Source: JBGOTP01 sp041476545 | GTDB lineage: Bacteria > Acidobacteriota > Vicinamibacteria > Vicinamibacterales > CAVVIG01 | Length of the DNA: 5,212 nt | Assembly: GCA_041476545.1 (NCBI GenBank) | Contig: JBGOTP010000359.1 | Span: 1-5,212 of the forward strand | Direction of reading: 5' to 3' | Shown here: in pieces, positions 1 through 5,212 of the stretch | Position numbering within the stretch: the first letter of the stretch is position 1 | How the letters are laid out: each line of letters opens with the position of its first letter | Position numbers and translations under genes: made by a program | The notes under the pieces: generated by a model | What the model saw: the letters and a program-made list of their open reading frames with translations, nothing else | What the model was told of the DNA's origin: nothing | The model's database searches: none

Positions 1-623
1 TGGACGGCCGCAGCCTCTAAACCACCGCGCCGGTTTGAGCCCCGGTACCCCGCTGCCATGGCCGCATGGCTATCGGCGTCGGCCTTGTATCGCGCCGCCT
101 CCGCCACGAAATGCTTACTGAGTTTAGTGTGATCAGCCGGGGTCTTGGCGTTCGCAACCAGCTCCTGCGCTTGTTTAGGGGTTAGTAGATCCGGGAATCG
201 GACCTTCGGCATTGAGAGCACTGGGCCCTTGGTCGGCGCCTTCGCGTTGCTTGTCGGCCCCTCCGCCGACAGACGTTTGTGCAAGGTTGCAAGTTCACCC
301 GCCGCAGTAGCTGCTTCCCGAGCACGCTGTGCGATGCGATCGCAATGAACGCCCGGATCTCCGAAGCGCCGGTTTGCATTGACCGCATTGCGCCTGTAAT
401 CGCCTGCCATGGCGACGTGGGCATCGGCGTCAGCCTCGTATCTCTCCGCCATGTCCAAGAAGTGCTTGCTCAGTTGCGCATGCTCCGCGGGCGTTGACGC
501 CTTGGCGACGAACTCCTCCATCTCTTTGGTGGTTCGCAGATCTTGTGCTGACAACACCGGTGACGAGACCGCCAGCCCCAACATGCCCGAGATGACAACT
601 GCGTAAAGACCGAACTCTTTCAT
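1..623 (-). CDS. Exported protein with internally duplicated His-rich helical domain (3' end outside window)
   Basis: No named family was recognised. The frame is open from the ATG at 621-623 to the left edge, giving 207 codons and no stop, so the C-terminus is missing. Residues 1-26 look like a Sec signal peptide: a short charged start (MKEF), a hydrophobic core, and a probable cleavage site VLSA|QD. There is no lipobox cysteine, so the product is predicted to be periplasmic or secreted. The mature part is alanine- and charge-rich and probably helical. Residues 29-77 recur as 146-194 with 29 of 49 positions identical, including three His (48/165, 54/171, 69/186). The first copy goes on to an HCDR motif (93-96) and a helix ending near 118; a Lys/Pro-rich linker (123-140) separates the copies. 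A GGGGGA purine run lies 6 bases before the ATG. Metal binding or a structural role are possible readings, but function is unknown. The gene is certain enough; the function is not. Confidence 0.8.
   Translation of the reverse strand, partial: MKEFGLYAVVISGMLGLAVSSPVLSAQDLRTTKEMEEFVAKASTPAEHAQLSKHFLDMAERYEADADAHVAMAGDYRRNAVNANRRFGDPGVHCDRIAQRAREAATAAGELATLHKRLSAEGPTSNAKAPTKGPVLSMPKVRFPDLLTPKQAQELVANAKTPADHTKLSKHFVAEAARYKADADSHAAMAAGYRGSNRRGGLEAAAV
42..188 (-). repeat. Second copy of intragenic duplicated domain
   Basis: Codons 146-194, the partner of the repeat at 393-539. Beyond codon 194 this copy is shorter: the 11-base string gcgccggtttg at 27-37 matches 366-376 at an offset of 339 instead of 351, meaning four codons fewer. 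The last visible codon is Val followed by the bases CA, so the next residue must be His or Gln. His would match the VHCDR of the first copy. Confidence 0.75.
393..539 (-). repeat. First copy of intragenic duplicated domain
   Basis: Codons 29-77 of the exported protein. They align without gaps to codons 146-194 at a distance of 351 bases (117 codons). Shared features include TPA-x-H, LSKHF, RY-x-ADAD-x-H and AMA. The DNA is also visibly similar, for example around the ccatgg at 407-412 and at 56-61. Confidence 0.8.
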
Positions 624-852
624 GACCATCCCCCATCTTGTGATCGTGCCGACCGTGCCGCGACGCCCGTTGAATGGCGGGCCTCGGTCGTCACGGTTTC
701 ATCGGTAGGGCAACAGCCATGCCACCGAGGATGTCCTATCCACGTGCCAACCAGATGGCGATTTCTGCCATAGGTGCTGAGGGCGGGGCCGACGGCGGCA
801 TGCGGGAGAGCGAGATTATTTCGCGGTCTCCGGAAAATGTCCCAGGACTCGG

Positions 853-1254
853 CTACACGGATCCTTCGGAAGTCAGCCGGTTCAGCAGCGATAGCACCTC
901 TTGTGGATCCACGATGGGCTTGCGCAGGAATCCATCTGCCCCGGATTCCTGCAAGAACCGCTCGCGGTCTCCGGACATGACGTGGGCGGTCGCGATGATG
1001 ACCGGCACGCGCGCGGTTTGCTGGTCGTCCTTGAGGATGCGGCTCAATTCGATACCGTCGATGTATCGCCCTGCATATTGTGTGGCACGCAAAGAGACAT
1101 CCACGAGCACCGCCACCGTATCTGCCTCACGCGCTAACCTGACCGCTTCGTCGCCGGATTCGGTAATCGCGGCGGTGTATCCCTCGTGTTCAAGCACATA
1201 CTGAAAGTACTTGGCAACCGATGCATTGTCTTCGACGATCACGACGCGCTTCAC
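853..1254 (-). CDS. Single-domain (CheY-like) response regulator
   Basis: A 133-residue stand-alone receiver domain without an output domain. Visible landmarks are the acidic pair E8-D9 in VVIVEDN, the predicted phospho-acceptor D52 (codon 1099-1101) in VLVDVSL, the switch residue T89 in IIATAH, and the lysine K112 in RKP. It probably accepts phosphate from the globin-coupled kinase encoded just upstream and acts by protein contact or as a relay or phosphate sink. The start is GTG at 1252-1254, which overlaps the kinase TGA by four bases (GTGA). An AAGGAG ribosome site 6 bases upstream supports this start, and translational coupling is likely. Unusual: D52 lies 14 residues before the DG of the following loop instead of the usual 7, so the beta3-alpha3 loop carries about 7 extra residues (RATQYAGRYI region), and the usual proline four residues after the Asp is replaced by Arg. 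Identity as a receiver is secure; its target is unknown. Confidence 0.93.
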   Translation of the reverse strand: MKRVVIVEDNASVAKYFQYVLEHEGYTAAITESGDEAVRLAREADTVAVLVDVSLRATQYAGRYIDGIELSRILKDDQQTARVPVIIATAHVMSGDRERFLQESGADGFLRKPIVDPQEVLSLLNRLTSEGSV

Positions 1255-2555
1255 CGCTCGCTCCTTGTTGCCTCGAGCCGTTCCAGTCGGGCTTCCGTCA
1301 CAACGGGCACCGCGATCGTCACCGTTGTGCCCATGCCCCGGCCCTCGGACCGGACGTGGATTCGCCCGCCCATTCGCTCGATCAGCGCCTTGCTGATCGC
1401 GAGTCCCAGGCCGGAGCCCCCGTGCTTTCGCGTATAGGACGCGTCAAGCTGTCGAAACTTTTCGAATAACAGCGGCTGCTGCTCCGGCGCGATCCCGATC
1501 CCGGTGTCGGCCACGTCCACGAGGACGTGTGCTGCATCGCTGTCGGTCGCCGCAACAACGCGAATCTCCCCACGGTCGGTGAACTTGATCGCGTTGCCGA
1601 TCACGTTGAGCAGAACCTGACGCATGCGAGACCGGTCGGCTCGAACAGGAGGCACGTCCCCGGACGCCCCCGTGCGCAGCGCGAGCCCTTTCGCGTCCGC
1701 CTGAACCTTCGTGAGCGTCGCCACCTCCGCAATCAAGGCTGTGAGGTCGACGAGTTCCAGCGTGATCTCGAGCCGACCCGCTTCGATGCGCGACAGGTCG
1801 AGGATGTCGTCGACGAGCGAGAGCAGGTGCAGGGCGCTTCGATGCACGTCGGCAAGGAGGTCGCGCTGCTCGGCCGGATCGCTCACATAGGCGTCGAGCA
1901 GCAGCCGCGAGAATCCGATAATCGAGGTCAGCGGCGTTCGAAGCTCATGCGACGTCGCGGCCAGAAAGTCAGCCTTGACGCGATTGGCCTCCTCGAGTGA
2001 GCGATTCGCAGACGTGAGCCGCTCGTTCAGCTGTCTCAGTTCCCGGAGACTCCCCTCGAAGTACGCCTCGCAGATCAAGCCCAGGTCCAGAACGATGATG
2101 CGATCCAGGCTGTTGTGGGCGCGACGGCGCCGATCGTCGTCACCGATCTCGCGATCCAGAAGCTCTCGAAGAAAGAGCGCCACGCCATGCATGGCGGCGA
2201 TCACATACCGCTGGGCAAGACGGATCTGCACGTGGCGATAGCCAATCCGAAAACGCTCCAGCGCATACGCGTCGTCATAGACGCCCGAGAAGAGGCCACG
2301 CGCCCACCGCTGGAGCGTGAGCTTCAGCCGGGCGATCTGCGCCTCGCCACCGGTAAAAACAGCGGCGGCTTCGGAGTGGCTGGGGATTTGTTCGTAGAAC
2401 CGGTCGGCCAGCTGGGGCAGATGGGGCTCCACCACGGACGCCAGCGAGGCGAGCATCGCGGCGTCGTCTGCGGTGAAGCCGACGTACCGCTTCATCTCCT
2501 CGAGAAATGTTTCCTGCATGAGCTGGAAAGCCAGCGTACCATCTGGGTGATACAC
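1251..2555 (-). CDS. Globin-coupled sensor histidine kinase
   Basis: A 434-residue soluble kinase with no transmembrane segment. Residues ~20-165 match the protoglobin/globin-coupled-sensor fold: FYEQI with Y54 (codon 2394-2396) as the likely distal B10 tyrosine, and RIGYRHVQIRLAQRY with H108 (codon 2232-2234) as the likely proximal heme ligand. The 54-residue gap is like that of HemAT and DosC. A helical linker (~166-195) leads to HisKA with the phosphorylated H203 in ATSHELRTPL, then HATPase_c with N317/N321 (NVIGNAIKF), DTGIGI (350-355), LFEKFRQLD and GGSGLGLAISK (379-389). It should bind heme, respond to O2, NO or CO, autophosphorylate and pass phosphate to the receiver downstream. Globin sensors are better known fused to diguanylate cyclases or chemotaxis domains. 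The start is GTG at 2553-2555 with only a weak GGCGGGAA ribosome site; ATG at 2517-2519 (residue 13) would leave the globin intact. Family assignment is strong; ligand and signal are inferred. Confidence 0.93.
   Translation of the reverse strand: MYHPDGTLAFQLMQETFLEEMKRYVGFTADDAAMLASLASVVEPHLPQLADRFYEQIPSHSEAAAVFTGGEAQIARLKLTLQRWARGLFSGVYDDAYALERFRIGYRHVQIRLAQRYVIAAMHGVALFLRELLDREIGDDDRRRRAHNSLDRIIVLDLGLICEAYFEGSLRELRQLNERLTSANRSLEEANRVKADFLAATSHELRTPLTSIIGFSRLLLDAYVSDPAEQRDLLADVHRSALHLLSLVDDILDLSRIEAGRLEITLELVDLTALIAEVATLTKVQADAKGLALRTGASGDVPPVRADRSRMRQVLLNVIGNAIKFTDRGEIRVVAATDSDAAHVLVDVADTGIGIAPEQQPLLFEKFRQLDASYTRKHGGSGLGLAISKALIERMGGRIHVRSEGRGMGTTVTIAVPVVTEARLERLEATRSER
1261..1266 (-). promoter_or_regulatory. 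Shine-Dalgarno site of the response regulator
   Basis: AAGGAG on the minus strand, inside the 3' end of the kinase gene and 6 bases before the GTG at 1254. It decides in favour of the GTG start, which overlaps the kinase stop codon. Confidence 0.75.
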
Positions 2556-2572
2556 ATGTGCGTTCCCGCCAG

Positions 2573-2601
2573 ATTAAAAAACGTTCATCGAACGGCCCCA
2601 A
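2573..2601 (-). promoter_or_regulatory. Candidate sigma-70-type promoter of the globin kinase operon
   Basis: On the minus strand TTGGGG (2596-2601) is followed after 17 bases by TTTAAT (2573-2578), which matches the -10 consensus at 5 of 6 positions and the -35 at 3 of 6. The AT-rich run stands out in GC-rich DNA and lies about 18 bases before the GTG start. The untranslated leader would then be short, about 10 bases, or about 45 if the ATG at 2519 is used. Prediction only. Confidence 0.4.
2582..2594. repeat. Short inverted repeat in the promoter spacer
   Basis: CGTTC-ATC-GAACG, a perfect 5-base inverted repeat around a 3-base centre. It lies between the candidate -35 and -10 elements of the kinase operon and in the only divergent intergenic region of the window. 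It could be an operator half-site pair, but an arm length of five can arise by chance. Confidence 0.35.
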
Positions 2602-2655
2602 GGAATGACGGCCTCGCAGCTACCCAATCGAGGCGGTAGACTGGTCGGGCAGACG

Positions 2656-2660
2656 AGGAG
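2656..2660 (+). promoter_or_regulatory. Shine-Dalgarno site of the YHS gene
   Basis: AGGAG, 6 bases before the ATG at 2667. It supports this very short gene as real and fixes its start. Confidence 0.75.
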
Positions 2661-2666
2661 AGACAC

Positions 2667-2813
2667 ATGACCAAAGATCCTGTGTGCGGGATGCAGCTCG
2701 CCGAGGCGTCCGCGCCGGCGAAAAGCGAGTACAAGGGCAAGACGTACTATTTCTGCAGCCCGGCGTGCAAGGCGGTGTTCGACAAGAACCCAGAAAAGTA
2801 CGCGGCGAAGTAG
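2667..2813 (+). CDS. Small YHS-domain protein
   Basis: A 48-residue protein that is essentially one YHS domain, too short for usual ORF cut-offs. It begins MTKDPVCGM, the characteristic N-terminal motif with C7, and continues to YKGKTYYFCSPACKAVF with C30 and C34, then the closing NPEKY. Cysteines in this arrangement are thought to bind metal; YHS domains occur alone or fused to heavy-metal ATPases and oxygenase-like proteins. It has no signal peptide, so it is cytoplasmic. It is the only plus-strand gene here, divergent from the globin kinase (111 bases between starts) and convergent with the sigma-54 activator (28 bases between stops). No convincing promoter or terminator was found for it. 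The domain call is confident; a role in metal storage, trafficking or sensing is inferred from the family only. Confidence 0.9.
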   Translation: MTKDPVCGMQLAEASAPAKSEYKGKTYYFCSPACKAVFDKNPEKYAAK

Positions 2814-2841
2814 AACAACGCAGGGCTTAGGCAAACGGTGT

Positions 2842-4263
2842 TTATGCGCCGCCAGCCGACTCGGCCGGTGTCTTCTCGCGCTCGAGACCAAACTTCTGCA
2901 TACGGTACAGGAGTGTGCTCCGCGTGATGTTGAGAAACGCGGCGGCGCGCGTCTGATTCCAGCTGTGCTTGTGCAGCGCCGCAAGCAGGAGCTCGCGCTC
3001 CACGTCCTCCAGGGAGATGCCTTCGTCGGGCAGCTCCATGTGCAGGTTCGCGACTCGGTGCTCCCGGGTCCGCAAGCGCTCCGGAAGGTCGTCCAAAGCG
3101 AGCACGCCGTCCTTGTCGAGCACCAGTGCACGCTCGATCACATTCTCGATCTCCCGGATGTTGCCAGGCCAGCTGTAGAGATTGAAAGTGGAGTACACGG
3201 CCTTCTCCACGGTCGGCCGCTCGCACCCCAATCGCTCGGCGTGCTTGCTCAGGAAGTGATCCACGAGCAACGGAATGTCGTCGGAACGCTCGCGTAGTGG
3301 CGGAACCCTGATGGAGACGACCGCCAGCCGATAGTACAGGTCGTCCCGAAAACTTCCGTCCGCGACCATCTTCTCCAGATCCCGATTCGTCGCCGCAATG
3401 ACACGCACGTCAACCTTGACGGGGCGGGTCTCGCCGACCTTGTCGATCTCGCGCTCCTGCAACACGCGCAAGATCTTCACCTGCAGCAGCGTCGGCAGTT
3501 CCCCAATTTCGTCCAGGAAGATCGTGCCGCGGTCGGCGGCCTCGAACTTCCCTCGCTTGTCGGTGACCGCGCCGGTAAACGATCCGCGCCGATGCCCGAA
3601 CAGCTCGGACTCGAGAAGCTGCTCTGGGATGGCGCCGCAGTTGATCGTGACGAAGGGCGCTCGCGCGCGCGAACTGTGGAAGTGAATGGCCTTGGCGAGG
3701 AGTTCCTTGCCGGTCCCGCTCTCCCCCTCCAGGAGCACCGTCGTGTTGCTCTGCGCGACCCGGCCCGCCGTCTCGGTGACCGCCCGCATGGCTCGGGACC
3801 CGGCAATCATGTTCGCGAACGAGAAGCGCTCGGCAACGATCTCGCGCAGGTACCGATTCTCCGTGGTCAACGCGGCCACTTCGAGCGCCTTTCGCACGGC
3901 CGCCTTCAATTGTTCGCGGTTGAACGGCTTGGTGAGATAGTCAAAGGCGCCGAGCTTCATCGCCTCGACGGCGGAATCAATCGTCCCGTGCGCCGTCAGC
4001 ATGACGACAGGAAGATCGGGCTGCATGGCCTTGATTCGTGTCAACAGCTCGAGCCCGTCCATCTCCGGCATCCGGACGTCGGTCAGCACCAGGTCGACGG
4101 GCTGGCCCTGAAACGCCTGAAGGCCGCTCGCTCCGTCCGCCGCCGTAAGCACTCTGTACCCTTCCTCGTGGAGGTTGTACTCGACCACCCGTCGCAGGCT
4201 CTCATCATCGTCAATGAGGAGAACCGTCTTCGGGTCGCTCTTGTGCCTTTGTTCGCGAGTCAT
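2842..4263 (-). CDS. NtrC-family sigma-54-dependent response regulator
   Basis: A 473-residue, full-length three-domain bacterial enhancer-binding protein. The receiver (~13-128) has D18/D19, the phospho-acceptor D62 (codon 4078-4080) in LTDVRMPEMDG, T90 and K112. The AAA+ domain (~150-380) has Walker A GESGTGKE (180-187), the sigma-54-contact loop as GSFTGA (227-232), Walker B FLDEIGE (249-255), ATNRDL (291-296), the arginine region FRDDLYYRL and WPGNIRE. The C-terminal Fis-type helix-turn-helix (~415-462) contains NQTRAAAFLNITRSTLLYRM. Once phosphorylated it should oligomerise, hydrolyse ATP and open sigma-54 promoters. The ATG at 4261-4263 overlaps the upstream kinase TGA (ATGA), and a GGGAG ribosome site lies 4 bases before it, so the two are probably coupled. 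Serine in place of the alanine of GAFTGA is a tolerated variant in this family. Its targets cannot be told from the sequence, and no clear -24/-12 promoter was seen in the window. Confidence 0.95.
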   Translation of the reverse strand: MTREQRHKSDPKTVLLIDDDESLRRVVEYNLHEEGYRVLTAADGASGLQAFQGQPVDLVLTDVRMPEMDGLELLTRIKAMQPDLPVVMLTAHGTIDSAVEAMKLGAFDYLTKPFNREQLKAAVRKALEVAALTTENRYLREIVAERFSFANMIAGSRAMRAVTETAGRVAQSNTTVLLEGESGTGKELLAKAIHFHSSRARAPFVTINCGAIPEQLLESELFGHRRGSFTGAVTDKRGKFEAADRGTIFLDEIGELPTLLQVKILRVLQEREIDKVGETRPVKVDVRVIAATNRDLEKMVADGSFRDDLYYRLAVVSIRVPPLRERSDDIPLLVDHFLSKHAERLGCERPTVEKAVYSTFNLYSWPGNIREIENVIERALVLDKDGVLALDDLPERLRTREHRVANLHMELPDEGISLEDVERELLLAALHKHSWNQTRAAAFLNITRSTLLYRMQKFGLEREKTPAESAGGA

Positions 4264-5212
4264 GACACTCCCGCCGTGCCGTCTGGAAGAGGCAGGCGAA
4301 TACGGAAGACGGTTCCTGAAGGTGATCCCGGAAGCGCCTCGATCGTGCCACGATGCGCGGTGACGATCTGGTGGGAAATCGCGAGCCCCAGGCCGGTACC
4401 ACGTGGCTTCGTCGTGAAAAAGGGATCGAAGATGCGCAGCGCGTGCTCCGGCGGAATGCCTGGTCCCTCGTCGATCACGTCCATGACTCCCCAGCCCGGT
4501 TCAACCGATTCCCGAATCCGGACACGCCCGCCGGCCCCGGTGGCCTGAATGGCATTGAGGACGACGTTGAAGATCACCTGCGTGATCTGTTCCGGGTCGA
4601 GCGACAGCGTGGGAAAGACCGCGGGACGTTCGAACACCAGCGTCACCGCCTTCCTCTCCGCTTCTGCACGGAGCAGCACCGCCACGCGTTCAACGATTTC
4701 ATGAATGCCGGTCGGACGCAACGCCGGATCGTGAGGCCGGGCATACGTCAGGAACTCACTGACCAGCCCCTCCAATCGGGCCAGTTCCCTGCCCCCGATG
4801 CCGGCAAACTCGGCTTCCGGGGTGTCTGGTGGCACGCGAGAGGCGATGATCTCCAGCGCGCCTTTGACGCCAGCCAGCGGGTTCTGGATCTCATGAGCGA
4901 GTCCCGCGGCAATTTCACCCAGCGCAGACAAGCGGTCCGCGCGGCGCAAATGCTCCCGGGAATCGCGCAGATCGCGGTTAGCCCGTTCGAGCGACGAGGC
5001 GGCGTCGCGGTAACGGGCCGTGAGCCGTCGCTGTGCGGCCACCAGCAACCCTACCGTCAACCCGAGCGCATGAAAAACCACGACCTGTGCGTACAAGCTG
5101 ACTGAGTAGGCGTCGTTGCCGGTCCAGGCCGCACGGATGTGGGGAATGAACGCCGCCGACGTCACCGCCGCGGCGGCAACGCCTCCCCACGCGCCGTACC
5201 AGTACGCGCCAA
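4260..5212 (-). CDS. NtrB-like membrane sensor histidine kinase (5' end outside window)
   Basis: The frame is open to the right edge, with 316 codons visible. A GTG at 5163-5165 could serve as a start, but the residues before it (AYWYGAWGG and an Ala run) continue a hydrophobic segment, so the true start probably lies upstream. The N-terminal part has membrane-like stretches, the last being about SLYAQVVVFHALGLTVGLLVA (5037-5099), followed by a charged coiled-coil-like linker. HisKA carries the phosphorylated His (codon 4893-4895) in GLAHEIQNPLAGVKGALE, and the ATPase domain has NVVLNAIQAT (N codon 4554-4556), DEGPGIP (from 4472), FDPFFTTK and GTGLGLAISHQIV. The H-box and N-box resemble NtrB/AtoS-type kinases that partner sigma-54 activators. 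Its stop overlaps the start of the activator gene by four bases, so the two form a cognate pair. No recognisable periplasmic sensor domain or PAS domain is visible; the signal is unknown. Confidence 0.92.
   Translation of the reverse strand, partial: GAYWYGAWGGVAAAAVTSAAFIPHIRAAWTGNDAYSVSLYAQVVVFHALGLTVGLLVAAQRRLTARYRDAASSLERANRDLRDSREHLRRADRLSALGEIAAGLAHEIQNPLAGVKGALEIIASRVPPDTPEAEFAGIGGRELARLEGLVSEFLTYARPHDPALRPTGIHEIVERVAVLLRAEAERKAVTLVFERPAVFPTLSLDPEQITQVIFNVVLNAIQATGAGGRVRIRESVEPGWGVMDVIDEGPGIPPEHALRIFDPFFTTKPRGTGLGLAISHQIVTAHRGTIEALPGSPSGTVFRIRLPLPDGTAGVS

Noticed and set aside
645..660. Direct repeat CGTGCCG (645-651 and 654-660) before the exported protein gene
   Set aside because: Seven bases in GC-rich DNA are easily explained by chance; no promoter elements could be placed around it.
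752..768. ATGGC-N7-GCCAT inverted repeat after the receiver gene as a terminator
   Set aside because: The stem is only five base pairs and no T-tract follows on the minus strand.
674..1204. Plus-strand open frame of 176 codons partly covering the 624-852 gap
   Set aside because: Most of it is antisense to the receiver gene; Ser/Arg-rich low-quality translation and no ribosome site noted. It does not justify a gene in the gap.
2614..2642. Possible plus-strand promoter TCGCAG-N17-TAGACT for the YHS gene
   Set aside because: The -35 matches consensus at only two positions and the -10 at four; too weak to report as a feature.
2852..2868. Hairpin-like CC-a-GCCGA-c-TCGGC-c-GG downstream of the YHS gene as a terminator
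   Set aside because: It lies inside the activator coding region, has an internal mismatch and almost no loop unless pairs open, and is followed by no real T-run.
2574..3131. Minus-strand open frame of 185 codons spanning the YHS gene
   Set aside because: It overlaps the activator in another frame and runs antisense to the YHS gene, which has a clear domain and ribosome site.
3592..4548. Long plus-strand open frame of 318 codons
   Set aside because: It lies antisense to the activator and the membrane kinase, which have full sets of conserved motifs; its translation is Arg/His/Gly-rich with no recognisable domain, as expected for a GC-rich shadow frame.
4353..5105. Plus-strand open frame of 250 codons
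   Set aside because: Antisense to the NtrB-like kinase, and its composition is typical of a shadow frame; no domain recognised.

Overview
The window is GC-rich, densely packed bacterial DNA. Two two-component signalling cassettes take up most of it, together with a small metal-binding protein and a secreted repeat protein. The protein styles (an NtrB/NtrC-like pair, a globin-coupled kinase, an alanine- and lysine-rich exported repeat protein) suggest a soil or sediment bacterium, perhaps Acidobacteriota or a related or deltaproteobacterial lineage. This is a weak inference; no rRNA or other taxonomic marker is present.

Layout: (1) 1-623, minus strand: 5' part of a gene for a signal-peptide protein with an internal duplication of about 117 residues; it runs off the left edge. 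(2) 624-852: non-coding gap holding the presumed promoter of that gene and the 3' flank of the next operon; no convincing promoter or terminator was seen. (3) 853-2555, minus strand: an operon of a soluble globin-coupled sensor histidine kinase followed by a single-domain response regulator, with a 4-base GTGA overlap. (4) 2556-2666: divergent intergenic region with a candidate sigma-70-type promoter for the kinase operon and a short inverted repeat in its spacer. (5) 2667-2813, plus strand: a 48-residue YHS-domain protein. (6) 2842-5212, minus strand: a membrane-anchored NtrB-like histidine kinase (5' end cut by the right edge) followed by an NtrC-family sigma-54 activator, with a 4-base ATGA overlap.

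How they may work together: the globin-coupled kinase is predicted to bind heme and sense O2 or another gas in the cytoplasm, then phosphorylate the stand-alone receiver encoded after it, which has no DNA-binding domain and must act through a partner. The second kinase is predicted to sense a signal at the membrane and phosphorylate the sigma-54 activator, which would switch on promoters that are not evident in this window. The YHS protein lies between the two systems and is transcribed away from the globin kinase; a link with metal or heme status is possible but unproven.
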